Position numbers and translations under genes: made by a program. A stretch of DNA of 64,000 nucleotides from Balanoglossus misakiensis (lineage: Eukaryota; Hemichordata): positions 7,936,001-8,000,000 of the forward strand of contig CM082584.2 of assembly GCA_040954595.2 (NCBI GenBank), in the 5' to 3' direction. Shown here piece by piece: positions 12,401 through 25,300 of the stretch; positions within the stretch are counted from its first letter, which is position 1, and each line of letters starts with the position of its first letter. The notes beneath the pieces were generated by a model. It searched no databases, was not told the origin of the DNA, and saw nothing but the letters and a program-made list of their open reading frames with translations.

Positions 12401-12455
12401 TAACTTTGGCGGCTCGTCACCAGTTCCCGTTGACGTAGGCGGGGAGGACGTGTAA
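5985..12455 (+). CDS. Receptor A: class A neuropeptide-type GPCR (gene span, 4 coding exons)
   Basis: The coding exons are 5985-6436, 11268-11391, 11496-11903 and 12009-12455, joined by GT-AG introns into a 476-aa seven-helix receptor expected at the plasma membrane. The N-terminus has sequons at N33 and N38. Landmarks are N71 (TM1), D99 (TM2), C126 (top of TM3), E150-R151-Y152 (end of TM3), W178 (TM4), C208 in extracellular loop 2 pairing with C126, P233 and Y241 (TM5), SWGP 343-346 (TM6) and NPICY 384-388 (TM7). The third loop (about 250-328) is long and strongly basic near its end. C398, C403, C406 and C407 are palmitoylation candidates after TM7. Motif style fits the QRFP/NPFF/TRH/orexin/CCK group, coupling an extracellular peptide to G proteins; the ligand is unknown. 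Receptor B is the closest paralog and receptor C is more distant. The start is the only in-frame ATG; the frame extends upstream only through non-ATG codons. Confidence 0.93.
9294..9611 (+). repeat. Dispersed ~320-bp repeat, copy 1
   Basis: Nearly the same sequence occurs in direct orientation at 37439-37763. Shared landmarks are TGCACAACATACTTC, two tandem half-units containing AAACTTTGATGGATGG, a GTGCCCCAAC segment and a terminal CGCAAACGTATAT. The copies differ by scattered substitutions and small indels. This copy sits in receptor A intron 1. It has no coding capacity, so it is probably a non-autonomous mobile element or fragment. Family unknown. Confidence 0.8.
10408..10640. promoter_or_regulatory. 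Intronic block conserved between receptors A and B (copy A)
   Basis: Aligns with 31130-31350 in receptor B intron 1. The best core (10545-10605) shares ACCCCTT, a CGAAGAT-TGAG-ATTGTC segment and a GAC-GCAT segment, with single-base changes and small indels. Flanking similarity includes TTTATCT-AATTCT and TTTATT-TCT segments. Both copies lie 0.5-0.9 kb upstream of exon 2. Open minus-strand frames over the two copies do not stay in register, which argues against coding. It is probably a retained enhancer or other intronic regulatory element. Confidence 0.5.
11268..11391 (+). CDS. Receptor A coding exon 2 (second intracellular loop and TM4)
   Basis: A 124-nt exon. Its first base completes R151, followed by Y152 through K192: the second loop (IIHPLLAKS) and TM4 with W178 and a PP pair near its end. 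It is flanked by CTTGCAG and GTAAAT. The exon has the same length in all three paralogs. The 3' junction is phase 0. Confidence 0.92.
11392..11495 (+). other. Receptor A intron 2 (104 bp)
   Basis: GTAAAT donor and TTTTCAATAG acceptor. It contains no conserved sequence and has in-frame stops. Confidence 0.85.
11496..11903 (+). CDS. Receptor A coding exon 3 (extracellular loop 2, TM5, third intracellular loop)
   Basis: Encodes residues 193-328. The loop-2 motif PTFHTC carries the disulfide Cys, C208. TM5 contains YLIPLVIMMYCYSR, followed by a long hydrophilic third loop ending in a run of Lys/Arg and EKNRRQ. The donor is CAG then GTATGA. The Gly/Ala/Arg-rich centre of the loop differs from receptor B, while both ends are conserved. 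Confidence 0.92.
11904..12008 (+). other. Receptor A intron 3 (105 bp)
   Basis: GTATGA donor and TTTGACAG acceptor; phase 0. Nothing else recognised. Confidence 0.85.
12009..12455 (+). CDS. Receptor A coding exon 4 (TM6, TM7, C-terminal tail)
   Basis: Encodes residues 329-476 and the TAA at 12453-12455. TM6 carries F-S-W-G-P and TM7 carries NPICY. The post-helical CFYWACRTCCR is Cys-rich. The tail includes SKSAVTYV, shared with receptor B, and ends in a Gly/Asp/Val-rich stretch unique to A. Confidence 0.93.
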   Translation, partial: VIIMLVLVVALFMFSWGPLIWLAFLVEFNLVSRYSPTKTYLGIAFNLLSYLNSCMNPICYAFISRTFRECFYWACRTCCRQISAEERYASMTNTTMYSKSAVTYVNNRKPSESIIADVPGSRPVVSNRETTNFGGSSPVPVDVGGEDV

Positions 12456-12714
12456 CGATGGTTCCCAAGACATTTGCGAAAAAAATTACCGTTTCCATGC
12501 CAGCATGATTGTCGAGTTTGTTGTTTAAAGTAATCCAAAGAGACTGGGGGCATCCTATAACCCTCATTTCATTCAGTTCTCTTGCGATGATGTGCATTGT
12601 TTTTTTTTGTCCCCACTTCTGGACTTTCGAAATAGCATTGCAGTATTTGACGAAATTATCAATATACGCGTCCTAAAATCTGAAACGCTCGAGTTTCACT
12701 CTTCTTCAACACTT

Positions 12715-12720
12715 AATAAA
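12715..12720 (+). terminator. Candidate poly(A) signal for receptor A
   Basis: First AATAAA downstream of the stop codon, about 260 bp into the presumed 3'UTR. A second one is at 13084-13089. Which is used, if either, cannot be told from sequence. Confidence 0.45.
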
Positions 12721-15700
12721 CACTTCGCATAGTATGCAGCTTCAACCTGTGGTGTTATCGAAAATTACGAACACTGTGCTTGATAACAAAAAATTCACCA
12801 AAGTAAAAAAAACACCTTTCCTTAAGTACATTGTACATGTATCTAGATAGTTGACCGTGATTAAAGGATATAATGCATTTTATTGTTCCCCGATTTCTGT
12901 GTGTAACATCATATTTTGTGAGCGATTGATACTGTGTGCAGTTTTTTCCGCGTGACACTATCGCCCCATGTGTAAAACGACAGGGTGATGGGCTTCAGCG
13001 GTGTTTAAGACAGCACTTTAGGACACTAATTGCCTTGACTGGTATAATATAGACTCGATACTGCAACAGACAGAGTCACTGCCAATAAATTCTCTTTGAA
13101 TCTTTTATAGCATTGATGTGTACAGTATGACTATAATTGTCATTAAAATGTATTCACTGTTAGACCTCAGGCAGACATCTGTCACACACAGTAGTCAAGG
13201 CTGTAATTGAATTATCAACGACTGGAATTAATTTACAAGAATTGACAAAAGCAAAGATTGACAGCAATAGTCAGCACACCATTAATGGAATGTCATCATT
13301 TAAAATAAAGGAAAAAGAATTTACGCCTGAATAGACTTAATACTATACAATCATCGTCGAATCGATTCCAGGGACTTTAGACGCCATCCTCATTTCAAAG
13401 CGTTGATATAAAAGAATCGTCTGAAATAGCCAGTTCTCAAATAACCTGACGTATGGGTATCCGATATTACACGACACTTTGTATACCGGAGAAATATCGT
13501 GTAAGAAGATGAATTTCATATGGATGAAGAGAAACATTCTGAACACCAATGTAATGGCCTTGCCTGATCATTTAGTTCGTTGACGTTCTGTTCATTCAGC
13601 CGAAAACAAGTATGGTACTTGCAAACGTAATTGAATGTAATTTGGAATTAAGCTGCAGGGAATGACGATAATGCATTATTGATATAGCAGATGCATTTGG
13701 TATTTAAAAATTATTATTGTTTTATCTGTGTCTTTATTGTGTGATGGTTTTGTCGCCAGGGAGAACGATTAATCATACAACTGTATTTGTTTTACAGACG
13801 TACTAGGAGGACATGGGCAAAGGTGTAAAACATACACATTTGCCGTAAATAATAATGGACCTGTTTTGATGCCACATATCCCAGCCTAGTGAATCGTTTT
13901 GATGGCTTTTAGTTGTTGCATCTCGCACACAATAAACGCACACAATGTGGCGAGAGTTGACAATCTTGATGTGGATGGAATTAATATGCCATTTAATAAG
14001 CCTTGCTGTCAAACCCTTGGTAATGTGCGCCGTGATTTCAATGTCATTTTCCAGAATATCCTTGGTACAAGATTTGTCAGATTAATACTACTTAATTTTT
14101 TTCCGCATGGAATACTGTCATTGCTAAGTAACATTTGCTTCTGTTCACTGATAATGCGCCTTTTGTGCAACCAAGAATAAAAATTACTCTAATTCGCGAA
14201 GGAAAACAGGTTAATTGAAAGTCGATTTTTTCACGATGTAGAAGGAGCCATAATTTACTTCTTACCCGGATAGTAGTAGCGAAATAAATCCATTTGCAGT
14301 TGGGAGATCTATTTGACTCAGAATTGGTAGCCATCTTCAGTTTTAATATTATTGCCAGCATCGTTGGTTCATAACTATCAAATTGCCCAGTTTATACATA
14401 CATATCTCTGAAAGCATTGTTGTAATAATTCGCAGTGAATTTCGGCGATAGCATTGCCGGTTTCATCAAACACGTTATATTTACATATATAAACATTGTA
14501 ACTAATACAGCAAAGTCACACAGCTCTGTATAATGATAATGCTCTGAAGATGAGAAGTTGCTCATGCCATTTCAGCACAAAAAGCGTATTTAGTGTCAAT
14601 GGGCAATTTCGCTTAATCAGGTGGCAACGGCAGTCAGCTTCAACCGAGCATGTTCAATTATCGTGTCAAAACACCTCAATTAGAAACAGATAAGATTTAA
14701 CACCCAGGAGATCGGAAACCGGACTCGGGAACAGAATTGCGGCATTTGTAGGGAAAGTTAATCGATTTTTACATTTACTAAGCTTGCTCGTGCCTTGTTG
14801 GGCGTTAACGAGCGAAGATGCTGTTGAACTCATCGCTTATGTGGTAACCCAGAAACCGCACGGAAACCTCTTTACAGCAGCATGAGACACGGCACTTACG
14901 AAGTCTTGAAGCAAACCATCTATAAGTGTTTGCCTCGCTAAATTTGCGTAAACATCTTGTATTTTACCACATTTTGGAAAGACTCTATACCTTTTATAGG
15001 GAATCTGCATTGGGCTCCCCATGTCATAGTCTGTAAACAACGCACTCAATCCACAAAGCCGGAGAAATTCAGGTCGGTGTATGTCACATGCAGAATATAC
15101 CAATTACAAGGCACACAATGGCAAGTAATTACTCGTATCACCCACAAATACCCATTTTTATGAAGTAATCACCCACGGATCCCACGAGAAATGGGAGATC
15201 ACTGCCCATGATGAGCTCCCCATAATAAGAACGTCAACCTTTTTACAAGAATCTGGCTCGAACAAGGAGGTGGACCAGCTATATGCCACACATTTATTTC
15301 ATCGACCATAGCACCAACCACTTCCAATGTTTACTGTCACGTCACGAACATTGAAAATGTCGCCGTACACTCATAGGTACACTGTAAACGTACATGTACA
15401 TGTACCTGTCGTGAAAGCTCTACACTAATTAAGGCCAGCCAATTACTGATCGTGCATGAGAACCTTTAGAATTTTTGAGTCCACTAATAATTCCCCTGTG
15501 CAACCGTAGCAAAGGACCCAGCTTTTAATTGGGTTCTTGGAATCTCTTGTTATTAATATGTCACACACTGTACCTATAAATATTTGATGATGCGCCCGAA
15601 GGGAATCATTGTGATGTCTGAACAGATCTGACAATCATTATAATTCACCCTAAGCGAACAAGCAGGGCAGAGTAACATGTAGAAAAATAAACAAGTGCAG

Positions 15701-15853
15701 TTGGGTCATCTTGAACCACAGGTAATTAGGGTATGTGCTTCCATGAGTGAAGCGATAACGGATGAAGATGGAAGTACATGTATTTAGTCACTGTATAGTT
15801 ACATACATGTAATTGGTATAGCTACTGTTTAAAGACAAGTGTCTCACTTAAGC

Positions 15854-15854
15854 C

Positions 15855-15892
<38 letters not shown>

Positions 15893-15893
15893 A

Positions 15894-15940
<47 letters not shown>

Positions 15941-15942
15941 AA
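15854..15942. repeat. (ATG)n trinucleotide microsatellite
   Basis: A nearly perfect ATG/GAT repeat of about 29 units with one ATA interruption. It generates spurious poly-Met, poly-Ile and poly-Ser frames. Confidence 0.97.
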
Positions 15943-18900
15943 TTTCGTTGCAACCGCTACAGGTAACTTCTTCATATTTTGAGACTCGACAGCTTGCGTT
16001 GATAAGCAACTGCAGTTCACCCGGCATCTCATTGCTATCCCGAACCTGTTGATCCAATCGAACGGTCCATCAAACTTGAGTCAACAGTCAAATACCTAAT
16101 GTCAGCAGACGTTAACGGTAAATGCCTCGGGAGTCACTCTGGCTATTGACAATTCCTGATTAATCCCTTGTAAATTTCCCGAACAATTACCCCATACCGT
16201 GTTAATGGGTATGCCACGTCTGGTGTGCAAATTAGATTTGACTGGACTGGGAAAGGAACGCTTGATGGAGAGGGCAACATTTCGTTGTCATTGGAGACAC
16301 CCTTTGTGCTATTATTCTTTACTGTAACATGATTTAATTCAGCACTATCTGATATAAGACTGCATACGGAATAGTAATCGTGATCTGACAACACTGTTGC
16401 CCAGCTCAAACAATGAAGAGTACAAAAGAAGAAAAACATCGGCATGGCAACTGAATGAAACTAATCATATCTATTTTGAGAGGGTAGGGGTGACTGTTTG
16501 CCTCTTCAGTCAGCCCCTACGAATCAACATTTAACAACTGGTTTACATACAAGAAAAGAAAATACCAAGAATAATCTGAAAGAAACCCAAAAATATTTGT
16601 ATAACATCTTTTATATATTCTCTAAGCTTATGCCCACAAGAGGTTATGCACACATGAGATTTATTCAACCGATTCCTTTTATTTTCCGCGTGCCTTTGGG
16701 CTACAAACAATTTGATAAACGGAGATTATACAAAGACATATGCTGCGACTATCTTTTGAAAACTTGATGTATGGCACACATTTGTGTAGTGCTAAATAAA
16801 GCTTGGCGACAAAACACAGAGGCCAGAGTCAGTCTTGATTGCGTGGGATTGGTTTGATTGGGTTTGGTTATCAAGTCCTTGACGGTGAAAACTTAAGAAA
16901 AAGATATCATCTAAATATCTCTCTCTCGTTCCGTATTCTTTAACAAAACTTTGTGTAAACATACACAATAAAACATAGCACCATTACTTCTTCATTTGAC
17001 AATGCAGTTTCTGTAACATCCAGTCTCCGCCCACATACCTTGTGTATCAAGCCTAATAGCCTACAATACCATTTCCATTGAAAAACCTAGAACATTTCCA
17101 GTAGCCGTATATTGTACAGGCAAACACGGTTACTAAATGTCATGTAATTTGATAGTTTCCTGCAAACTGCACACTTTGATGACATTAAATAGCAGAGAAA
17201 TATGTACACAGGGCATACCCTTGTGACTAATGTGCTATTTATTGAACGAGGTTATAGAACTTTGACTGAGAAGATGGGCAGAGTATTATAAGGCTAACTG
17301 TATTAATATCAGTAACGTCATGTCAGGTATAAAAGTTTTACTGAAGGGTGTGTATCCCTATTCAAAATATTTGATTGTGAGACCTACAGGGCAGTATACG
17401 TTTATTTCATTTAGGTTGCATTCGCAGTAAAAAATTGTAGCCGACCATAAAAAAGGCGTGCGAAAGCATTTATCGTTCAGAGGTAGTTTTAAGTGTATGT
17501 CAACGAACCAGGAATGTTAACACTCATAGAGCAGAAAGTTGAACTTCGTGTGCAGTGAACACGTGTTTAGAGAGAGCTCGTGTTTGCTTTAAATGTGTCT
17601 TATGTTATACACACCTCGGAAATAAAATAGTTCAAGAATACTGGAAATGCATACATTGGAGTCTTATTTTTCAGGAGTCGTTTGTGTGGAAAAAACAGTC
17701 TCCCGACAGAAATATAGAACGAATTTGCGTACTGAATTATGTAACTGGGCCGTGGTAAAATGTCAACGACTTATTCTGAGGAAAGAGCGTTTCCTTGTAG
17801 CATGTTGTCATTTTTCATCATGATGTGGTTTCCTTAGACTCAGAATAAACATCACAATAAATAGTTGCCACGGAAACATCTGAACGACAGGTGGCATCGT
17901 CTCCAAGGGAACGTTTGACGGTAATTTAGAAAGTTCTGCCCAAAAATGTCGAAGTGGTTTGGGTACTGCTTGTTTTATTTGTAAACCGTGGCAACACGTT
18001 CTATAACGAATTATAGCTGGAACTGCCAAGGTTACAGTTAGCCACATTATACCATTCTTTGTGGATGTCACTCGATCCTATAGCACAGAAAATGAAATAA
18101 ATGTAAAAAATGCGTTTTTAAATGAAATATTACAGTTGCTGTTAGCAACTTATGTTCCTTGTGGTCTTTTCGCATATTGGCACAGTCACGTGTTTACTTT
18201 GCTGAATTCAGATCAAAACGAAATTCTGCCCTCAGTTGTTGACAATGCAGTTAGCTAAACAACGGGCGATGAATCTCGTGCAATTCCTGTCTATTTGTAT
18301 TTTATATGGAATTTGTTTTTGGGTCCGGTGACGGTTTCATTGCTTCACGTAAATGTCAGTTCGGATATGCTTTATTGAATGTAATAAAACTATATATCTG
18401 CAACGTGTTTATTATGCATAATGATATATATTACTCATTTGAACGGGCTAACTGCAAATGAAAAAAACAGAATTCCTATGGGTACAAGTTATAGCCTTTA
18501 TTGAGGGCAAGGACTGCGTGACCTATGACAGCGAAAACATTCCAAAACACAACCTCCAAGGTTTTAATAACAAGTGTTCACACTTATTCCAGGGAAACTC
18601 ATTATATTCTCTTTTCGCAATTTCAACCCCATTTCTATTTTTATAATACCATTCTTCTATTTCCTGAACCATGCTAGTAGTGTGTAGAACCCATGGGCAA
18701 GCAAGATTGAGAATTTTATCCCGACAATTACATCTTCTCTCCGAGCGTAATTTGATATCTTGAGAAGATTGCGAACTATGGATCCATTATACAACAGTCA
18801 ACACTTTGTTATGCACCAAAGTCACGTGTAAGGGGTCCTAACGTATGCGACATCCTTGGAGCGCTGACATGTACATTTAACATGGCTAATTCAAAATTAA

Positions 18901-21330
18901 TTGCTTTTCGTGAATAGGGCAGATGAACATAAACAATTTCTCTTTTTCAATTGCCACCCAAACACATGTCTTCTGTACGTACATGTATAGACTGTAGGCC
19001 ATGTAGAACCAACACGTATACATGTGTTAGCAAGACCCAAATGCAAAATCGAATCAAACTGGAATATAGACACATTTAATAATACTGGGAGAGCATTGGA
19101 ACCTTTCCGGCGTTGCATACCGATTTCCTATTACATGGTAATGATGTGTTAAACAACTGATGTCACTGACCACACGTACATGTAATGATACAAGGAAGAA
19201 CTGAATGATTTGTTTAAAAGTGATACGACCGTACACGTACTATGTACAATGTAGCGCTGGATCACAGTGCTGGCCATGAACAACAAAACAGAAAAAACAG
19301 AGGTAACAGATGAGTCCCTGAATCTTCATCCAATCTAAGCCCCCGGAGACAGCATAAAGCCTAGACGGGGTGTGTTTTCCATCTCAGAGACGAAGATTCA
19401 AAGACAGTTATCGCGCTTCGTCAAGTTAGAGTCAGTCACCGTAGTGACACCGTCTCCATCTCGGAAGGCGGAATCGGACCTATCAAAGGATTTTCTCGCC
19501 AAATACGCGGATTTGACTTCCAGAGCTCCGGACTTCGTGAAAAGAAGTCGTTCACCCAAATTAAGGCTCTGATTAGTCGGACGCTATCATTTGTCAAGCA
19601 AGTGTGTTTCACGAGAGATTTCTGAAATTCGACTGACAACGGTTACATTTATCTCGGTTTATTGCAAGGAAACCGCCCACACACTAGGCAAAAATTGTCG
19701 ACCTGTAATAGCGGATCAATACGGGTTTGGCAGGTTGGAAGATACGTCAAACAGTCATTGAAGGGATTCTTACACATTAAATCGAAGGACAGATCGTGGG
19801 ATACACAATCTTCTGCATGACTCGCCTCTTTCGTACACAAAGTAGGCATAGGTGCTATCTTCCATGATGACACCCACAAGAAACACCCCCAGTCTTGTAA
19901 TGAAATGACCGTAACAAAACCGCAACTTGTTTTAAACGACGGTGTTATGGGCATCGCGATTAATTGCACACAATCATGACAGCACAGTGTGTTGTCAGCT
20001 CTTTTTGTAGTAAAGGCTAATTAGAAAAAAATCATCCAGAGCGCTGAAACTAATTAATTTCTAATGTGGTAAGGTGGGAATGAAAACATCACGCCAGATT
20101 AAATGACCCGGTAGATGATGAACACAAACATGTAGTCTTGTGTGTGGAATTGTCGATGCAGTTCAGTTCACAACACTTGCATGCCATTAACAAAGAAAGA
20201 CAGAAGCGGACGGGCAGGTAGACAGGCAGGTAGACAGGCAGACATGCGCGATGCGTGAAAGGCGATGAACAAGCTAAGCAACCGTTCTGCACATGCAGAA
20301 CATCGTTTATGCCATGTGTATTTACAATGTTGGCAGCGTTTTACGTCGTGAGGCATCTACCCTGCCTCATTCTTACAGATTTTCTGCGTGGCGCTCTTGC
20401 GTGTACTGAATGTAAGTGTGGTACGGGAGATATATCACGAATCATGCATGGATCTTTACGCGCTTGCGTAGTCCTAAAGGCCTAGTCTGCGGTCAAAGTG
20501 ACAGCTAGACAGTAAGGGCAAAGCACATCGGAGCGATTAGTTTATCAGCCTTGAGGAGGCCTGGGATTAGAGCTTAATTACACAATGCTGCAAAAACTTG
20601 GTTGTCAGCCAGTAATTACCTAGCCTTGCAAAGAGTGATCGATCATCCTTCTAAAAGTGGAGCACGGGCCAATAGTTCAATATTTAAATGGCAATATTTA
20701 GCTTCCGGATAGATTCCAGTGATAGTGATCAATTTCGCATATGATGAAGCCACAAGGTAGAGTGTGACTGGCAATAACTCACCGTGGAAGTTGCTTCACA
20801 GACTTGATGTAATTTGCAGGTTATTTATCATACTGACTGTACGGAGAACGACCCCACGAGCTTTGTATAGATGTATGCTTCGATGGTACACTACTTCAAC
20901 ATTTTGTGCTCAAGGCTAGGTGTATAGATTTTCACGGTTCTTCTTAGCAAAATGCACATGCCTTATTTTGATTTTGAAGAAGGACATAGTAAAGGTTTAT
21001 GTACTGCAAGGCGGGTGTAATTTGTTTAGAAAGCAAATGATGATATTAGTAGAGCAATGTCAGTAGGTGTTTCGTGATAGAAAGATATTATGCGGCCGTG
21101 CAGTGTTTTGAAAGTGAGACCTCCACGGTACTGAAATGCAACAGACGACGAAACAAAGGTAAATGTGGTTAGATAATTGTCAGGGAATCAGAATGAAATT
21201 AATCTGGCGCGTTTTATCAAACTGGCTAATTATTTCTGGCTTAATGGCATTGTTAATTAATGATTAGTGATATTCCTGGCCTGTAATTGGCTTGAATTGT
21301 TGTATGCAGGTCAGCTTCTTGTCGTTCTTA

Positions 21331-21345
21331 CCCCCCCCCCCCCCC
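21331..21345. repeat. C15 homopolymer
   Basis: Fifteen consecutive C residues followed by TTTTAAC. A similar C-run lies at about 25685-25697, and others at 40981-40990 (G) and 56036-56046 (C). Confidence 0.95.
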
Positions 21346-21500
21346 TTTTAACTGTTGGGGTCGTTCCTGTTGTATTAATTACACCGCTCTGGGAAGAACT
21401 TTCTGACATCATCACCCCAAGGAATGCCGAAATCATTTTGAAATCGTATCGTGTGGCAGACCTCGCACAGTACACGGCAATGTCCTGCTGCTTAAAGATA

Positions 21501-21626
21501 TTTTTTTCTGTCTTTTGGAATAATTCTAACCGTTGCGCCGACAAGCCTCCTGCGGGGTCCCACGGCGTGTCACGTGACTAGACCTGGTCACGTGGCCCGG
21601 AATTGTCATTTAAAGTTGACTGTTCT
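21501..21626 (+). promoter_or_regulatory. Receptor B upstream block conserved with receptor A
   Basis: Counterpart of 5591-5713. It holds a T-tract with TTGGAATAA (about 21501-21523), ACCGTTGCG (21529-21537), CACGTG (21589-21594) and TTTAAAGTT (21609-21617), in the same order and spacing. Receptor B has a second CACGTG at 21571-21576 that A lacks. It ends about 270 bp upstream of the ATG, so it could be promoter or 5'UTR. Confidence 0.55.
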
Positions 21627-21898
21627 GTTGGAATAGCTTACATATTACGCTGGCTGCTGACACGGTGAGCCCATCTCAGAGGCAAAGACTCCTGACGTCC
21701 AAAATACCAAAAAGCCACTTTTCGCATGTTGCCAGTGGCGCTCCGCCGACAGCGAGAAGCCTGTGACATTACTTATGTAATGTCTTAGATGATCATTACA
21801 GCAGTTCTGTTTTCGTTTATTTTTTTTACAAACTTACTTTATTTTCCAACGAGGCATTACTGAGTTTTGTGCGTGAAGCCAACTTCTAAAGCGGGGAA

Positions 21899-22356
21899 AT
21901 GACCTACGCATTGCCGCCGGCGGTGACGATTCTCGCGTCCAGCCCGGAGACTTCGACGTTCGCCACAGAAGACATCGATACCGGCGATTTGAACAGCAGC
22001 GGCGCCCTGAACGGTACGGGTTTCGTGTTCGGGCCACCATCTCCGCCGCCGCTGGAAGTCTGGCTGCCCGTCGTTCTGGTCTACGGACTGACGTTCATCG
22101 TCGGTCTCGTAGGAAACACCCTGGTGATATTCTCAATCAAGAGATGCAAGCGACTGCAGACCGCCACCAATTTCTTCCTGGCCAGCCTGGCGACGGCCGA
22201 TCTCATCATCGTCGTCGTCGTCATCCCGGTGCAGGCTTCCACGTATTTCAGCTGGCGGTGGGAGCTCGGCGGGGCCATGTGCAAGCTCCTTCCCTATCTG
22301 ACGTTGCTGTCAAGTTCGTGTTCGGTTTTCATGATGACTGCCATGAGCATTGAAAG
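21899..22356 (+). CDS. Receptor B coding exon 1 (N-terminus to TM3 ERY)
   Basis: Encodes residues 1-152 and two bases of R153; donor GTAGGT at 22357. The N-terminus keeps GDLNSS and LNGTGF as in receptor A. TM2 has PVQAS where A has PFQTP. Confidence 0.92.
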
Positions 22357-25300
22357 GTAGGTGATATTTCCACTCGCAGCGCTGTTTGTGCATCCCGCTT
22401 TTATTTATCTCAAACGTCAACGACAAGAAAGTGATATCCTTCCCAATTCCCATTTCAAACATATTACAAGTAAATAAACCTTTTAATTTAGTTCGTGGCT
22501 TACATTATCGCTCGTCACATACTTCAATTGTGCCTTCTTGTCAGGTGTATTCATAGAACGGTCCCAAGGCGCTCTAAAGATACATTGACAGCCCAGCCAA
22601 TCACAATCACAATCAACATGGCTATTTCGGACATGCAACGGGGAGTCGTATAAGAAGCGAGCATGCGCGAGATCGTGCATGCTAAGTAGCATGGGAATTA
22701 ATCCATGATTTTTCAAAGAAAATTTATCCATAATTGATAAGGAATTGTGAGTTGAAAATTTGAAAGCTTCGTGAAACTAGATAAATTCACCTATTTCATA
22801 GTACTTCTTGAAAACTGCTGAATTTCATGGCGTGAGAAGAACTGCAGGGTTTTAAATTGCTGATGGAAAACTAACTTCTTGTATAAATCAGTATTCACCA
22901 GTGTTTGCCAACTGATACATTGAGTTTACAAATCTTTGCAGGTGCGGGTTATTGACATAACGCAAGCCATATAGCCTGACAACATTTCACTCGCTTAGCA
23001 ATTGCAAACCATTGCTGGCTCGACTTACAAAGCATCCTGTTGGTGTCACAGAGAAAAAAAACCACGAATGTTTTAATAGTTCACATGACCCGTTTAAGTG
23101 AAGTAGTCAAGCACGGTTGCCGGGTGTACACGTACTTCACAGTGTACAAGGAAAGATCATGTTACAACTTCTTATAATGTTTGATTATATGTTGATTTAT
23201 GATTACTTTTCATTACACCGTATCAACACACACCTCGCCGTCAATTTCCGAGATTCGACGCGTGTGAATGAAATACATATAATAAAACATACGCGCCGGC
23301 AAGAACAAAGGGATTTTCCCACAAAGCCAGTTTGAATGGAATGAGATGGCATCTGCGATTGTGACAATACTGTCAGATATCATTCATTGAATTTCATCTT
23401 TTCATGGGGACTCAATAAAATCTATCCACAGAAATCCGACAATGCAGAGAGAAAGCGACCTTTAACTTTAATGTAATAGACAGATAACATTGCGACAGAG
23501 ACAAGTCGTGATTGATATGGATGACAATTTCACAGTTAGTACTTGCCTCGTCAAAAATCTATCTCTTTCGCCCTTCAGGTTCATAGAAATTACATGATTA
23601 CATGAAAAATAATTGTTAATTGAGAATATGCGCCACAGGCAGATAAAATGTTGCCTCATAGGGGAGAAGGGGTTTAGATCCTTGGGCGTAGAAAATGAAA
23701 TAGTAATTGTTTGGAGAAGATTACATAGAGGCAGTATACGCGCACCCGCTCTGACAAGATTCATTAAATAGCCGATATTCCCCTACGTAGACATCACTGC
23801 CATACAACTTGATTATTCAGAACAACCGATTTTTGACCCAGCCATCTCTAAGGCCGTCAATAATCATTACGTCGTAAATGAGATTTGCGGCGGTTTTTAA
23901 AGAGAGAGACACGGTTGTTCTTTGAAAGGGATGTTCCTAATTAACATGTGACCACCCTGCCTAATAAAGACAGTCGGGGTGATGGCTACTCCCTGTTGAT
24001 CTATCACTCAAAATTAAAAGGCACCGCGTGATTGTTGACGGTGGAAGTCCCCAGAAATCCCACAGACAAGGGCGGATGTCACATGTCTCTTCTGCAAGCG
24101 AATCAAATCCTAGTTTCATGTTGTAGGGGTAGGTTTAGTGGCAATGCGTCTTCACATGAGCAGCCTGGAGATCATAATGTATAGGCTTGTCACGTAAGAA
24201 ATCAGTTGGCGAGAAAGTGAGGCAAAACATGGAAGAAGTAGATAAAAGAGAATCGCGGTTTCTTATGGCACTATGATTAATGGAAGTTTGAGATACGCGG
24301 TGGTGGAACTGAGGAAATGCATTCCCAGGTTTCAGGACAACTATCTCCTGCCTGATATCCGAAATAAATATTCCTAGGAAGTTGGGTATCCGATTTTGGA
24401 TCTGTCTCGAGCTTTTGGAGTCCTATCAGTGACGTAATCCTTCCAACGCATCAGTGTAAAACGCGATTAACATTTCGATATTTTCCGGCGCTGTGGAAGT
24501 GTAGACCATATCGGCGCCATTTGGCTGTTGATCGATAAATCTGCGAGGTAATTGTCTCTAAAATTCCAGATATCGGCCGGACATTGTTTGCACAATAGTC
24601 TCTATACTGTAATTCGACAATTTTAAGAACATTTATCATTGCATCAGCGATTCTGTGTCTGTCAGTCGTGTTTTGTTATTTAACTAATGTTTTAGATAAG
24701 AGTATTGCAAAGAATTTAGATGCATACGGTCTGAACTATAGATGGAACACAAAATACATACGTTCATTCATCACAGTGACGGAATGTATGAGTATTACAT
24801 GCGTGTATTCTTGAATTTTTTTCGCGTTTAATTGACATTTGTAATTAGACTATATATCAACAATTTCTGTTGACTGTGGCGAAACGTTATGGAAATGATG
24901 TGCGCATGATGACCGAACTTTCAAAGAGGCTAACCGCGCAGGGACACGTATCAATGGTGTGACGAACCAAAATCTCGCAACACAAACACCCAGACAGCAA
25001 CAACAATGATACACAGTACACCCAAAGTTATATGTTTCACTGCGAATCTATTTGTCACAGGAAGAAAAATAATATCATAATACAAGCACGGAAACTTAAA
25101 TGTTACTAAGGTTCTTACTGAAATATTGTAATGTCCTCAAGAAACTTGTATCAGTTCCGCGGTAATATTGCACAAGTGGTGAGCGGACGCGATAATTCAG
25201 TGTTCCGTGAGTTCTCCGCACCGACCCGACGATGGTTCACGCTGGCGTGCTGCTTTCTCACACAGTTCTTTCCTGAAGTCCTCTCAGACAGGTTCCCTTC

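Larger units (their letters stand above)
12721..21499. other. Intergenic region between receptors A and B, no gene recognised
   Basis: About 8.8 kb of AT-rich DNA with short unrelated open frames. Contents are an (ATG)n microsatellite (15854-15942), several TACATGTA-type palindromes (near 15391) and a C15 tract (21331-21345). I found no tRNA, no conserved exon and no receptor fragment. Confidence 0.6.

Noticed and set aside
15844-16057. Poly-Met, poly-Ile and poly-Ser frames
   Set aside because: All are translations of the ATG trinucleotide repeat.
22540-22720. Possible SINE-like or tRNA-derived tail (GCGCCTTGGGACC on the minus strand)
   Set aside because: I could not find A and B boxes or a poly-A/T tail, and there is no second copy in the window.
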